A stretch of DNA of 26,611 nucleotides from SZUA-35 sp037969565 (GCA_037969565.1 JBBKXQ010000117.1:1-26611); one strand, 5' to 3'. Shown: positions 1 through 8,479, numbered from the stretch's first letter. Notes: generated by a model not told the origin, from the letters alone. Translations and numbers: made by a program.

Positions 1-947
1 CCTCCCCCACCGCTCGCCGACCCAAGGCCTCGCCGGTCGTCCGGCGACGAGCCGTGGATGCCGGCATCGATTTGTCCAGCGTCGACGGAACGGGGCCCGG
101 CGGGCGTATCACGATCGACGATCTCGAGGCCGCGCTGACTGCCCCCGCCACCAGCCCGGCGATCCGCAGCCCACACGAACCAACAACCCGGCCGACCAAC
201 ACCGCAGCACGAAACGCGACGGCCAGCCCACTCGGCCAGGTCGCTCCCGGGCGCCACGCACTTCGTGGCATCCGACGCGTCACCGCACAGGCCATGAACG
301 AGTCCTGGAAGATTCCCCACATCCACGGCGCCGACGAGTTCGATGCAACCAACCTCCTCAATGGTCGGAAACGGATCAAGGAACTTCGGCCCGATCTTGC
401 CGCCGCCCTCACTCCGCTGGCGTTTTTCGTGATGGCTGTGGCCGATGGACTACGCCGGTTCCCCCTCCTCAACGCCAGTATCTCCGTCGGGGACGGCACC
501 GACCCGGGTCACGTCGACGCCCACGACGACATCAACGTCGGTATCGCCGTCTCGACCGAGGCCGGGCTGCTCGTGCCGGTGATCCGACATGCCGATCAGC
601 GGAGCTTGTTCGACCTCGCGGCCGAGATCGGCAGGCTCTCGGCTGCGGCCCGCGACCGATCGATCACGGCTGACGATCTGCGCCACGGCACCTGCACCGT
701 CAGCAACTACGGGAGTCTCGGAGGTCGGTACGCGGCGCCGCTCATCCGCCCGCCCGAGGTGGCAATCGTCGGCTTCGGAGCAATTCGAAACCGTCCAATC
801 GTGATCGACGGAGCCGTCGTTGCTCGTCCGACACTTCCGATCGCCGTTGCCGTCGATCATCGCTTGATCGATGGCGACCTCATGACCGCCTTCCAGGAAC
901 ACATCATCGGGTTGCTCACCGACCCGGTCGCATTGCTGGCCCGCTGA
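1..947 (+). CDS. 2-oxoacid dehydrogenase E2 (dihydrolipoamide acyltransferase), 5' end outside window
   Basis: This is the acyltransferase core of a pyruvate or branched-chain 2-oxoacid dehydrogenase complex, moving an acyl group from lipoyl-lysine to CoA. The frame is open from base 3, so the N-terminal lipoyl domain lies upstream; the GTG at 54 falls inside a domain and is not the true start. Bases ~24-146 encode a peripheral subunit-binding domain (ASPVVRRRAVDAGIDLS, then GTGPGGRIT), which docks E1/E3. A Pro/Thr/Ala-rich linker follows. The catalytic domain begins near LRGIRRVTAQAM, contains VSNYGSLGG, and ends with DHRLIDGD, matching the DHRxxDG motif with the catalytic His and Asp. The stop overlaps the start of the E3 gene (TGATG), so the two are translationally coupled. 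The acyl substrate cannot be decided without the E1 genes. Family assignment is firm. Confidence 0.93.
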   Translation, partial: SPTARRPKASPVVRRRAVDAGIDLSSVDGTGPGGRITIDDLEAALTAPATSPAIRSPHEPTTRPTNTAARNATASPLGQVAPGRHALRGIRRVTAQAMNESWKIPHIHGADEFDATNLLNGRKRIKELRPDLAAALTPLAFFVMAVADGLRRFPLLNASISVGDGTDPGHVDAHDDINVGIAVSTEAGLLVPVIRHADQRSLFDLAAEIGRLSAAARDRSITADDLRHGTCTVSNYGSLGGRYAAPLIRPPEVAIVGFGAIRNRPIVIDGAVVARPTLPIAVAVDHRLIDGDLMTAFQEHIIGLLTDPVALLAR

Positions 948-2308
948 TGGTCGTTGGGGAGGTGGCGGAACGAGCTGACGTCGTCGTAATCGGTGCCGGA
1001 CCGGGCGGCTATGTCGCTGCTCTTCGGTGCGCCAACGCCGGCAAGAACGTGATTCTCGTCGAACGGGAAGCAGTCGGCGGTGTGTGCCTCAATGTCGGGT
1101 GTATTCCGTCGAAGGTGCTCATCCACAGCGCTGAAGCGGCGGCCATGCCGAGACACAGCAGTGCCTGGGGCGTCACGATGACCGCCGCGGTCGACCCCGT
1201 GCAGATACAGATGCACATGGCGGACGTCGTCTCCCACCTGACGGGTGGCGTGCAGACCCTTCTCGATTCGGCCGGCGTCGAAGTGTGGCATGGTGAGGCC
1301 CGCTTCTCCCGCCCCGACCGCCTGGCGGTTGTCACGGGTGATCTCGTCAAGCACCTCGAGTTCGGCCATTGCATCATCGCCACTGGGTCTCGACCCACTG
1401 TCATCGGCGGACTCCCTGTCGACCTCGAGCGAGTGATCGACTCCACCGGAGCGCTCCACCTGATCGAGGTTCCGAAATCGTTGGTGGTCATCGGTGGCGG
1501 CTACATCGGTGTCGAACTCGGCACCGCTTGGGCCAAACTCGGGTCGGCGGTCACCATCATCGAGGGCGAGAGTCGGTTGCTCCCAGCGATGGACAAGCGA
1601 TTGAGCAGCGAGGTGCAGCGCCGCCTGAAAACACTCGGTGTCGTGGTCCGCACGAACACCATGGTGAGCGGGATCGGCGACCCACTCCTCTCCTCCGCCG
1701 ACAAGATCGTGGTAGCGGTCGGCCGCACCCCCAACACCGACGACCTCGGCCTCGATGCGGCCGGGATCGACGTCGACGACGCGGGCCTCATTCCCGTCGG
1801 GCCCGACCGGCGGGCCAGCAAACGGATCTTCGCCATCGGCGATGTCACCGCTGGGCCGGCCCTGGCTCACAAAGCGACGGCCGAAGCCGAGGTGGTCGCA
1901 CGAGTGATCGCCGGACATGCCGCCGAGTTCAACCCGACCGCCATCCCCGAGGTCGTGTTCAGCGACCCCCAAATCGCCAACGTGGGTCACTCACCGGCAA
2001 CGGCAACAGCCGTTGGGATCACGCCCCAGACATTCCGCTTCCCGTACGCCGCCGGGTCTCGAAGTCGCACGCTCGACGACACGACCGGATTCGTTCAGAT
2101 CGTGGCTGACGAGCAGGGAACCGTCATCGGCGCCCAGTTGGCGGGGGCCGGAGTCGCCGAGTTGGTCGGCGAACTCACGCTGGCGATCGAGCTGTGCGCC
2201 ACCGTGGATGAGATCGCCGAAACAATTCACGCCCACCCAACGATGAGTGAGGCCATCGGCGAGGCTGCGCTCGGACTTCTCGGCCACCCGCTGCACGTGA
2301 GGCGCTGA
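947..2308 (+). CDS. lpdA: Dihydrolipoyl dehydrogenase (E3)
   Basis: This 453-residue flavoprotein reoxidises dihydrolipoyl groups on E2 and passes electrons through FAD to NAD+. The N-terminal FAD-binding motif GAGPGG is at residues 16-21. The redox-active pair is Cys47/Cys52 in GGVCLNVGCIPSK. A second Rossmann motif, VVIGGGYIGVELG, binds NAD, and IFAIGDVTAGPALAHKA is the second FAD-contact segment. The C-terminal dimer domain carries HPTMSE with the catalytic base His430 and Glu435. Length is slightly below that of typical E3 proteins but no domain is missing. The ATG overlaps the TGA of the E2 gene by one base, so both belong to one operon. It ends six bases before the convergent small membrane-protein gene. 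Activity within a 2-oxoacid dehydrogenase complex is inferred from the partnership with E2. Confidence 0.95.
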   Translation: MVVGEVAERADVVVIGAGPGGYVAALRCANAGKNVILVEREAVGGVCLNVGCIPSKVLIHSAEAAAMPRHSSAWGVTMTAAVDPVQIQMHMADVVSHLTGGVQTLLDSAGVEVWHGEARFSRPDRLAVVTGDLVKHLEFGHCIIATGSRPTVIGGLPVDLERVIDSTGALHLIEVPKSLVVIGGGYIGVELGTAWAKLGSAVTIIEGESRLLPAMDKRLSSEVQRRLKTLGVVVRTNTMVSGIGDPLLSSADKIVVAVGRTPNTDDLGLDAAGIDVDDAGLIPVGPDRRASKRIFAIGDVTAGPALAHKATAEAEVVARVIAGHAAEFNPTAIPEVVFSDPQIANVGHSPATATAVGITPQTFRFPYAAGSRSRTLDDTTGFVQIVADEQGTVIGAQLAGAGVAELVGELTLAIELCATVDEIAETIHAHPTMSEAIGEAALGLLGHPLHVRR

Positions 2309-2314
2309 TCGCCT

Positions 2315-2584
2315 TCACTTGCCGATGAAACTCAACCAGGCCGCGCTGTCTTCTGGCCCTGCCACTCGCCTCATCGGTGAGCGATCACGCCGGAACACGG
2401 TTGGTGGTCGGCCGAACATCAGCCACGCCAACCAACCGAGCACGGGCAAGATCCCGACAAAGGCAACCCAGCAGTACTTTGGTCCGTACCGCACAAACCG
2501 TCGATCGGACAACACGACGTCGGTCAACATCCAGCCCCAAACGGCGATGAACACGAACGTCGTGGTAGCCGACCAATAGTTCAT
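2315..2584 (-). CDS. Small membrane protein, PLDc_N-like
   Basis: An 89-residue protein if read from the ATG at 2584 (MNYWSATT); the frame extends to 2656, but the extra 24 residues are polar and unlike the family. Two membrane spans are visible: one around TTFVFIAVWGWMLTDVVL and one around CWVAFVGILPVLGWLAWLMF, separated by a charged loop and followed by GRP. The pattern W..L.D / R..PK..W / LP..G...Y/W...GRP is that of the phospholipase D N-terminal-type (PLDc_N) domain, common as a stand-alone actinobacterial membrane protein of unknown role. No phospholipase HKD motif is present, so no enzymatic function is suggested. It converges on the E3 gene with only six bases between stop codons. No convincing ribosome site was seen, so the start is uncertain. 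Confidence 0.75.
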   Translation of the reverse strand: MNYWSATTTFVFIAVWGWMLTDVVLSDRRFVRYGPKYCWVAFVGILPVLGWLAWLMFGRPPTVFRRDRSPMRRVAGPEDSAAWLSFIGK

Positions 2585-2696
2585 GCCAACACTGTCGGCT
2601 GTCGGTGGCGAAAGTCGAGGATGATCCCGATCATGGGTCGACCGTAGTCGAGCCAACTCCGAGGTGAAGGCCGCCTCGGTTCACGCAGCTGGTGAA

Positions 2697-3356
2697 ATGA
2701 ACCATTCCCTCGCTACATTGCCGCCGATGGCAAGCGGAAGCCATGTCCTGGCACTCCCCGAAGCGGCGGATGCGCTCGGTGTCTCGGTGAGAACCCTGCA
2801 GCGACGTATCAAAGCCGGGTTACTCCCTGAGGCCCACGAGGCTGACGGTACGTTCGTGATCGCGTACGACTCGATCAATCCGATCGCCGAACGCGAGGGT
2901 TGGATCATCGACGTGCGGGAAACGCCGGGCCGTCCCAGCTCGGAGTTCACTGAGATGCTCGAGCAGCTTCTGTCACTCGGCGATCGCCTGACCGAGGAAG
3001 TGTCGGCCCGCAAAGTGGCCGAACACGAAGTGCTGGTCGGCGTCGAGCGGCTCGATCGGGCCAACCACGAGATCAAGAATCTGCACTTTGTCATCGAGGA
3101 GCAGGACGCCGAGAACTCCCGCCTCGCGGTCGATCTGGCCGAGGCCACGAAGGAAGCGACGATCGCCCACGCGCTGGCCGACGATCGCCAGCAGAAGATG
3201 ATCGAGCTCACCCAGTCGGCGGAGCAAAGCCGATTGCGGCACGAGAACGAACTCGGGGAACATCGGCGCCACGGCGCCCAGCTCCGGGCCGAACTCGACG
3301 AGGTTCACGCCGCAATGGGTTGGTGGTCCCGCCGTCGATTCGACCGCCCTCGCTGA
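2697..3356 (+). CDS. Helix-turn-helix protein with long coiled coil
   Basis: The N-terminus holds a MerR/excisionase-type helix-turn-helix (PEAADALGVSVRTLQRRIKAG), resembling helix_turn_helix_17 DNA-binding domains. After a short linker, roughly residues 85-205 are rich in Glu, Arg, Leu and Ala with few prolines and a heptad-like spacing, indicating a long coiled coil and probably dimerisation. The C-terminus ends in a short aromatic/basic tail (GWWSRRRF), a kind of tail also seen in other small HTH/coiled-coil proteins of actinobacteria and plasmids. Starts are possible at GTG 2664, ATG 2697 and ATG 2727; all precede the HTH, and 2697 is a compromise because no clear ribosome site decides it. 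It is divergent from the small membrane-protein gene. The specific target and function are unknown; a DNA-binding role is inferred from the HTH. Confidence 0.75.
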   Translation: MNHSLATLPPMASGSHVLALPEAADALGVSVRTLQRRIKAGLLPEAHEADGTFVIAYDSINPIAEREGWIIDVRETPGRPSSEFTEMLEQLLSLGDRLTEEVSARKVAEHEVLVGVERLDRANHEIKNLHFVIEEQDAENSRLAVDLAEATKEATIAHALADDRQQKMIELTQSAEQSRLRHENELGEHRRHGAQLRAELDEVHAAMGWWSRRRFDRPR

Positions 3357-3362
3357 CCCACA

Positions 3363-3494
3363 CCAGCGCCCCGAGCGAGACACCCGGATGCGGGTGAGCC
3401 TGAGCGACAGCGAAGCAAGGTCACGCGTGGCGACGGAGGAGCCAGCGCCCCGAGCGAGCCACCCGGATGCGGGTGAGCCTGAGCGACAGCGAAG
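3363..3494. repeat. Two-copy direct repeat with internal hairpin (REP-like)
   Basis: Two copies of a 53-bp unit lie 79 bp apart (3363-3415 and 3442-3494) and differ at one position. Each contains the perfect inverted repeat CACCCG-GATG-CGGGTG followed by GAGCCTGAGCGACAGCGAAG. The repeat fills the gap between two convergent genes (stops at 3356 and 3501), the usual setting of REP/BIME-type elements and bidirectional transcription-termination signals. Function is inferred from position. Confidence 0.8.
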
Positions 3495-3500
3495 AAAATG

Positions 3501-4862
3501 TCAGAGCCCTTTTCCCGGGTTGAGCCGGTTGTCGGGATCGAAGAGGGCTTTCACTCGGTGTTGGAGTGCGAGATGGATGGGATCGATTTCAAGCGCGAGG
3601 AACTGGCGCTTGAGGGTACCCACGCCGTGCTCGGCGGCGATTGTGCCGTCGAGGTCGAGGGACAGTTGCACGATTTCGGCGAAGGCCTGCTTCACCCGGG
3701 CGAGTTCGTCGGGATCGTGTTCGTCGAAGACCAACAACGGGTGCATGTTGCCGTCGCCGGCGTGTCCGATGACGGGGATGAACAGGTCGTGCCGTTTGGC
3801 GATCTCGACGATGCCGGCGAGGAGTTCCGGCAGACGTTCTCGTTTGACCGCGACATCCTCGGGGAGCAGAGCCTTCCCGAGCCGTTCGGCGGCGGGCCAG
3901 ACTCGGCGCCTGACTTCGAGAAGCATTTCGCCTTCCACCGGATCGGACGCGTGGTAGACGAAGGTGGCCCCGTTTCGTTCGCACTGCTCGGCGAGCCGTT
4001 GGATCGGTTGGTCTTCATCCGATGATTGCATCAACAGGAGGCAGGCGGCGTCGGTGTCGAGGTCCATGGGAAAGAAGCGTTCGACGATGCGTAGAGATTC
4101 TTGGTCGATGATCTCGAGGACGGTTGGCTGGAGGCCTGCTTCGAAAATGGAAACGATGGCCCGGCCCGCGCTCGGTAGGTCGGCGAAGTAGGCAACAGCG
4201 GTGGACGGTGGGGGTGGGGCGGGTTCGAGTTTGAGCGTGATCTCGGTGATGATCCCGAGCAGGCCCTCGGAGCCGACGAACAGTCCGGTCAGGTCGAGAC
4301 CCGCTGTGCTCTTGATGGTCTTCCGGCCGGTACGGATCACGTCGCCATTGACGAGGACAACTTCGAGGCCCATGACGTAGTCGCGGGTGACGCCGTATTT
4401 CACGCAACACAGACCTCCGGCGTTGGTGGCGACGTTGCCTCCGATGCTCGACATGTCGACTGATGCCGGGTCGGGCGGGTAGTAGAGCCCATGGGCCGCG
4501 ACGGCCATTTTGAGGTCGGCATTGATGAGACCGGGCTGCACTCGGCACATGCGGTTGATCGTGTCGATCTCGATGATGTCGGTCATGTTGTGGAGAGACA
4601 GCATGAGGCAGCCATCGATGGCGTTTGCGGCGCCGGTGAGACCGGTACCCGCCCCTCTCGGCACGACGATTGCGTTCGCCGCCTCGGCCGCTTTGAGCGC
4701 GGCGACGACGTCGGCCGTCGAGCGGGGGCTCACCAGAATTGCAGCGACGCCGGCCCCTTCGAAGATGGCTCGATCTTGGCTGTAGGCGGCAATGACTTCG
4801 GGATCCTGCTGAATCCGGTCGGCGGGGAGGCGCGCCGAGAGTTCGGTGAGAAGGTCAGCCAT
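3501..4862 (-). CDS. FAD-linked oxidase, GlcD family (glycolate/D-lactate dehydrogenase-like)
   Basis: A 453-residue cytoplasmic flavoprotein of the vanillyl-alcohol-oxidase/PCMH superfamily that oxidises 2-hydroxyacids. The FAD-binding half contains PRGAGTGLTGAA and the pyrophosphate-loop segment PPDPAS followed by SIGGNVATNAGG. The C-terminal substrate domain carries GHAGDGNMHPLL and EHGVGTLKRQFL, the conserved His-containing motifs of the FAD-oxidase C domain, and the protein ends with the family signature FDPDNRLNPGKG. Length is typical of GlcD. It follows the SDR gene on the same strand after a 17-base gap, so the two are probably co-transcribed. No GlcE or GlcF subunit lies nearby, so a single-subunit D-lactate or D-2-hydroxyacid dehydrogenase is as likely as glycolate oxidase. 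Substrate is not determinable from sequence. Confidence 0.9.
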   Translation of the reverse strand: MADLLTELSARLPADRIQQDPEVIAAYSQDRAIFEGAGVAAILVSPRSTADVVAALKAAEAANAIVVPRGAGTGLTGAANAIDGCLMLSLHNMTDIIEIDTINRMCRVQPGLINADLKMAVAAHGLYYPPDPASVDMSSIGGNVATNAGGLCCVKYGVTRDYVMGLEVVLVNGDVIRTGRKTIKSTAGLDLTGLFVGSEGLLGIITEITLKLEPAPPPPSTAVAYFADLPSAGRAIVSIFEAGLQPTVLEIIDQESLRIVERFFPMDLDTDAACLLLMQSSDEDQPIQRLAEQCERNGATFVYHASDPVEGEMLLEVRRRVWPAAERLGKALLPEDVAVKRERLPELLAGIVEIAKRHDLFIPVIGHAGDGNMHPLLVFDEHDPDELARVKQAFAEIVQLSLDLDGTIAAEHGVGTLKRQFLALEIDPIHLALQHRVKALFDPDNRLNPGKGL

Positions 4863-4879
4863 CGAGGAAGTGTGTCACG

Positions 4880-5764
4880 TCAGCTCGTGAGATCGACGAG
4901 CGCGCCCTGTTCGTGGAGTCTGGCCAAGAAGTCATCGCCATACGCCGCTTCGGGGTCGTCTCGCACGGACATGTCGAGGATGTGGGCATCCTCTCCGATG
5001 AGAATTCGCCACTGTCCCGACCGGACCCCGTCGAGGATGACCTTGCTTGCCGTTTCGGACGTCGTGGGTGCGTTGTTGCGGAAGGCCGCGGCCCGTTCGG
5101 ATGCCTCGGGTATCGCTTCGACGTCGATGCCGTGGGCCGTGATCGAGTTGGCCGCAATGCCGGTGCCGATGTAGCCCGGCATGACCACATGGGCATGCAC
5201 ATGCGGTGCGTGCATACGAAGGTCTTGAATCAATGATTCGGTGAAACCCTTGACGGCGAACTTGGCCGCGCTGTAGCTGGTGTGCGGGCGAGACGGGCCG
5301 AGTGATGCCCAGAAGCCGTTGACGCTGCTGGTGTTGACCAGGTGACCTTCTTCGGCCGCGATGAGCAGCGGGAGAAACACACGGGTGCCGAGGTACACGC
5401 CACCCCAGCAGACGTTGAAGGTACGTTCCCACGTGCCGCGGTCGCCAACGACCATGCTGCCACCACCGCCGATGCCTGCGTTGTTGAAAACGAGATGCAC
5501 GTGGTCGGTGTCGAATTCACGTTGGATCGCGTCTCGGAATTCGGTGAGCTGGCCTTCATCGGCGACATCACATTTCTGCGACATGAGCATCGTGCCGTCG
5601 GGAGCTTCATCCCGGCACAGCTCGATCGTGGCCGTCATGTTGGACTCGTTGACGTCGCAGATGGCCACGTGACAACCTTCGGCGGCGAGCTGAACAGCCA
5701 GGGCCCGACCCATGCCGTCGCCTCCCCCGGTGATCACGGCGAATCGTTGCGCAAATGACTCCAT
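4880..5764 (-). CDS. Short-chain dehydrogenase/reductase (SDR)
   Basis: A classical NAD(P)-dependent SDR of 294 residues from the ATG at 5764; an in-frame GTG at 5779 would add five residues. The cofactor loop is TGGGDGMG (residues 12-19), followed by CDVNESN, where the Asp at the end of beta-2 favours NAD(H). NNAG (94-97) is the conserved structural motif. The catalytic set is Ser146/147 in NTSSVNG, Tyr164 and Lys168 in YSAAK. The C-terminal portion after about residue 200 is longer than in minimal 250-residue SDRs. It is the first gene of a probable two-gene operon with the GlcD-like oxidase and is divergent from the MBL-fold hydrolase gene. The substrate is unknown. Confidence 0.9.
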   Translation of the reverse strand: MESFAQRFAVITGGGDGMGRALAVQLAAEGCHVAICDVNESNMTATIELCRDEAPDGTMLMSQKCDVADEGQLTEFRDAIQREFDTDHVHLVFNNAGIGGGGSMVVGDRGTWERTFNVCWGGVYLGTRVFLPLLIAAEEGHLVNTSSVNGFWASLGPSRPHTSYSAAKFAVKGFTESLIQDLRMHAPHVHAHVVMPGYIGTGIAANSITAHGIDVEAIPEASERAAAFRNNAPTTSETASKVILDGVRSGQWRILIGEDAHILDMSVRDDPEAAYGDDFLARLHEQGALVDLTS

Positions 5765-5801
5765 GCCGCAGTCCACCACAAACCTGCGGTCCTACAAACT
5801 C

Positions 5802-5807
5802 GAGGAG
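5802..5807 (+). promoter_or_regulatory. Shine-Dalgarno site of the MBL-fold gene
   Basis: GAGGAG ends six bases before ATG 5814 and immediately before ATG 5808, which decides the start of the MBL-fold gene in favour of 5814. Confidence 0.7.
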
Positions 5808-5813
5808 ATGGCC

Positions 5814-6680
5814 ATGACGACAGACGTGATCATCACAGGGGTCGGATGTCCGATTCCATCGGCAACCGATGCCGGCCCGGGGGTCTTGATCCGTCATCGC
5901 ACGGACGAGGGCATCGAAACCCACCTCCAGTTCGATGCCGGCCGAGCAACGACGATGCGGTTGATTGCCGCTGGTTCGAGCCCGATGCAACTCGATGCAC
6001 TGTTCCTCACCCATCATCATTCCGACCATTGTGTGGGTCTGGCCGACATCGTTCTCACCCGCTGGGTCATGGACCGCCATGACAGCATCGGTCCCCTCAC
6101 GATCGTGGCCCCTCGAGGACCCTCGTCCGAATTCGCAGCGCGGGTGATCGACAGCTGGGATGCGGATCTGAACGTTCGCCGTCAGCACACCGGGCGCACA
6201 ACCGTTCCCACACCCGACGTCGAAGTCTTCGTCGTCCCGGATGAACCGACCGAGGTCTGGTCCAACGGAATCGTTCGCGTGCTGGCCGGCCAGGTTCGAC
6301 ACGAGCCGGTGGAATCAGCGGTCGGATACCGAATCGAGACGCCGGACGGCATTGTGGCCATCAGCGGCGACACCTTGGTCTGCAATGAGGTGGCGGCGCT
6401 GGCCGCGGGGGCCGATGTGCTCGTCTACGAAGCGTTGCGATTCTCGGCGTTCGATCAACTTCCGGAACACCGTCGTTTCATCCTCGATTACCACGCGGAC
6501 ACCGAGGCCATCGGCGTACAGGCGGCAACCCTCGGCGTGCCGACACTGGTGCTCACCCACCTGATTCCCCCACCGACAACCGAGGCCGACCGTCAGACGT
6601 TCGCCGATGACATCCGAGCCGGGGGCTTCAACGGTGAGCTGATCGTCGCCCATGATCTCACCACGGTCACCATCGAGTAA
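5814..6680 (+). CDS. MBL-fold metallo-hydrolase
   Basis: A 288-residue metallo-beta-lactamase-fold protein. The dinuclear metal motif HxHxDH is complete (His67, His69, Asp71, His72 in THHHSDH). Further ligands are visible as the Asp of SGDT and the late His of LVLTHL, together with the acidic segment VYEAL. This arrangement is closest to the ribonuclease Z/arylsulfatase-like branch of the superfamily, but several small-molecule hydrolases share it, so no substrate is claimed. The start is set at ATG 5814 because GAGGAG at 5802-5807 lies six bases upstream; the ATG at 5808 directly abuts that site. No signal peptide is seen, suggesting a cytoplasmic enzyme. It is divergent from the SDR gene with under 50 bases between them, so their promoters must overlap. 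Confidence 0.88.
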   Translation: MTTDVIITGVGCPIPSATDAGPGVLIRHRTDEGIETHLQFDAGRATTMRLIAAGSSPMQLDALFLTHHHSDHCVGLADIVLTRWVMDRHDSIGPLTIVAPRGPSSEFAARVIDSWDADLNVRRQHTGRTTVPTPDVEVFVVPDEPTEVWSNGIVRVLAGQVRHEPVESAVGYRIETPDGIVAISGDTLVCNEVAALAAGADVLVYEALRFSAFDQLPEHRRFILDYHADTEAIGVQAATLGVPTLVLTHLIPPPTTEADRQTFADDIRAGGFNGELIVAHDLTTVTIE

Positions 6681-6701
6681 TCGCAGAACGGTGATTGCCG
6701 T

Positions 6702-7163
6702 TCAGTGACCGGCGGCTGCGTTACGGAGGGCCCACCGGGTGCGGAACTTGCGGTAAGTGAAGAGCCCGACCAGCGCAGCGCGATTGAAGATCAGGTGCCC
6801 GACCAGCTTGTCTTTGCCGCTCGACGCGAATTCGTACTCGATGTGTTCCACCACTCTGGTCTTGCCGACACTCAACGGAACGTAACGGTGTGTGTGTTCC
6901 CATCTCTTCATCACACCCTCGGCCTGGGTGTCGGTGAACCCACTCTCGGAAACGTTGCTGTGAACGGCTGTCCAGTGGATCGGCAGCGGCCCCGCCCACA
7001 CCGTGAATTTCGACACTGACCCCTCGGCGAGGGGTTGGACGTCGTGAAGCTGAACGAACGTCGGAGGTGGTGTGAGAATCTTCAGGGCGCTGGTGTCGTG
7101 ATGGAATGCACTCACCGCAACGAGCGGAGCATTGACGGTGAAGGAATAATCGAAGACGGCCAC
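6702..7163 (-). CDS. SRPBCC (START-like) ligand-binding protein
   Basis: A protein of about 153 residues with the START-like pattern: N-terminal strand AVFDYSFTVNAPL, the helix region SAFHHDTSALKILTPPP, an antiparallel sheet region with WAGPLPIHWTAVH, and a C-terminal helix beginning GHLIFNRAAL. Such SRPBCC proteins bind hydrophobic ligands or act as cyclases/aromatases; the exact role here is not visible. The GTG at 7163 is preferred as start because the homologous-looking N-terminus begins AVFDYSF; the frame also has a TTG at 7184. It is divergent from the aminotransferase gene. There is no signal peptide or membrane span. Confidence 0.75.
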   Translation of the reverse strand: MAVFDYSFTVNAPLVAVSAFHHDTSALKILTPPPTFVQLHDVQPLAEGSVSKFTVWAGPLPIHWTAVHSNVSESGFTDTQAEGVMKRWEHTHRYVPLSVGKTRVVEHIEYEFASSGKDKLVGHLIFNRAALVGLFTYRKFRTRWALRNAAAGH

Positions 7164-7222
7164 AGACGAAGTAGAGCATCCCAATATCTGGTCCGTCGGA
7201 TCGCGTGTCTAACCTCCACTAC

Positions 7223-8437
7223 ATGTCACTTCGCTTTGGCCGGCCCATGGTGGCCATCCCCGGTCCTTCTGTCACGCCCGACCGCGTTCTCGCCGCGATG
7301 CACCGGCCCATGCCGAACATCTACGCCGGTCCGTTGGTCGACCTCTCGCACAGTATTTTTGCCGACCTTCCGAAGGTGGCCCGCACCGAGGGCGAATCGT
7401 TCATCGTCATCGGCAATGGGCATGCGGCGTGGCAAATGGCGCTGTCGAACACGCTCATCCGTCGAGACAAGGTTCTCGTGCTCGAGAGCGGCCGGTTCGC
7501 GGTGGCCTGGGGCGAGCAAGCGGCCATGTCGGGTGCAGAGATGGAGATCTTGCCCGGTTCCGAGCACGATCCGGTCGATCCGGCTGCGGTCGAGGATCGC
7601 CTCCGAGCCGACACCAACCACGACATCAAGGCCGTCCTTGTCGTGCTCACCGACACCGCTACCGGAGTGCGTAACGACATCCCGGCCATCAGGAAGGCGA
7701 TCGATGCGGCGAACCATCCGGCCCTCTACATGGTCGATTGCATCGCCTCCCTCGGCTGTGACCGCTTCGAGATGGATGAGTGGGGCGTCGACGTCACCGT
7801 GGCCGGATCGCAGAAGGGTTTGATGATGCCACCCGGGCTCGGTTTCGCCTGGGCCAACGAAAAGGCGTTGGCCGCCCACGAGCGGGCCAAGAACAGCTCG
7901 GACAACATGCGCATGAGCTACGTCGACTGGACATCCCGACGTAATGCGGAGGCCCACTACGAACTGTTCAGCGGCACGCCCCCGATCTCGCTTCTCTACG
8001 GACTGCGGGAGGCGCTCGACATGATCTTCGAGGAAGGTCTCAGCAATGTGTGGAACCGACACGAGGTGTTGGCCCAGTCCGTTTGGGCTGCCGTCGACGC
8101 ATGGACGACTCCAGACGGACTGGCCCTCAACATCAGTGACCCCCACGACCGTTCGCACGCCACCACGACGGTGACCACCGGAACCATCGACGCCGACCAA
8201 CTCCGAAGGATTTGCGAGGACGAGGCCGGACTCACCCTCGGCCTAGGCATCGGCACCTTCGGCGGACGAGCCTTCCGGATCGGGCACATGGGCCATCTCA
8301 ACCCGCCGATGCTCCTCGGCACGTTGGGCACCATCGAGGCCGCGCTCCACGCCATGCAGGCACCCGTCGGCGGTTCGGGAGTCGCCGCAGCCGCAGCCCA
8401 CATCGCCACTGCCCTGCGGGTCGAAGCCACGAACTAG
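7223..8437 (+). CDS. Class V aminotransferase, alanine/serine-glyoxylate aminotransferase-like
   Basis: A PLP-dependent fold-type I enzyme of about 404 residues. The opening GPSVTPDRVLAAM matches the usual N-terminal GP.. motif of alanine/serine:glyoxylate aminotransferases. The PLP lysine is Lys198 in AGSQKGLM, preceded by VDCIASLG, where the Asp contacts the PLP pyridine nitrogen. FAWANEKA follows, as in the family. The C-terminal domain ends with RIGHMGHLNPP, a segment typical of the AGAT/SGAT group (FRIGHMG). The ATG at 7223 is chosen; a GTG at 7205 would add six residues. Likely reactions are transamination of glyoxylate or a related 2-oxoacid with alanine or serine; the amino donor cannot be assigned. 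It converges on the alpha/beta hydrolase gene with a 42-base gap. Confidence 0.9.
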   Translation: MSLRFGRPMVAIPGPSVTPDRVLAAMHRPMPNIYAGPLVDLSHSIFADLPKVARTEGESFIVIGNGHAAWQMALSNTLIRRDKVLVLESGRFAVAWGEQAAMSGAEMEILPGSEHDPVDPAAVEDRLRADTNHDIKAVLVVLTDTATGVRNDIPAIRKAIDAANHPALYMVDCIASLGCDRFEMDEWGVDVTVAGSQKGLMMPPGLGFAWANEKALAAHERAKNSSDNMRMSYVDWTSRRNAEAHYELFSGTPPISLLYGLREALDMIFEEGLSNVWNRHEVLAQSVWAAVDAWTTPDGLALNISDPHDRSHATTTVTTGTIDADQLRRICEDEAGLTLGLGIGTFGGRAFRIGHMGHLNPPMLLGTLGTIEAALHAMQAPVGGSGVAAAAAHIATALRVEATN

Positions 8438-8479
8438 GTGGGGCTGGTCGGGCCAGGGCCTCAGCAGATGAGGTCTCGC

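Noticed and set aside
857..1990. 377-codon - strand frame across the E2/E3 genes
   Set aside because: Antisense to two clear genes; no domain features; Gly/Asp/Val-rich composition typical of shadow translation.
3363..3494. Possible CRISPR array
   Set aside because: Only two repeat units with one spacer-like interval of about 26 bases, and repeats of 53 bp; no cas genes nearby. REP-like repeats explain it better.
8459..8473. CCTCA-GCAGA-TGAGG hairpin between the convergent aminotransferase and hydrolase genes
   Set aside because: Only five base pairs without a T-tract; too weak to call a terminator.
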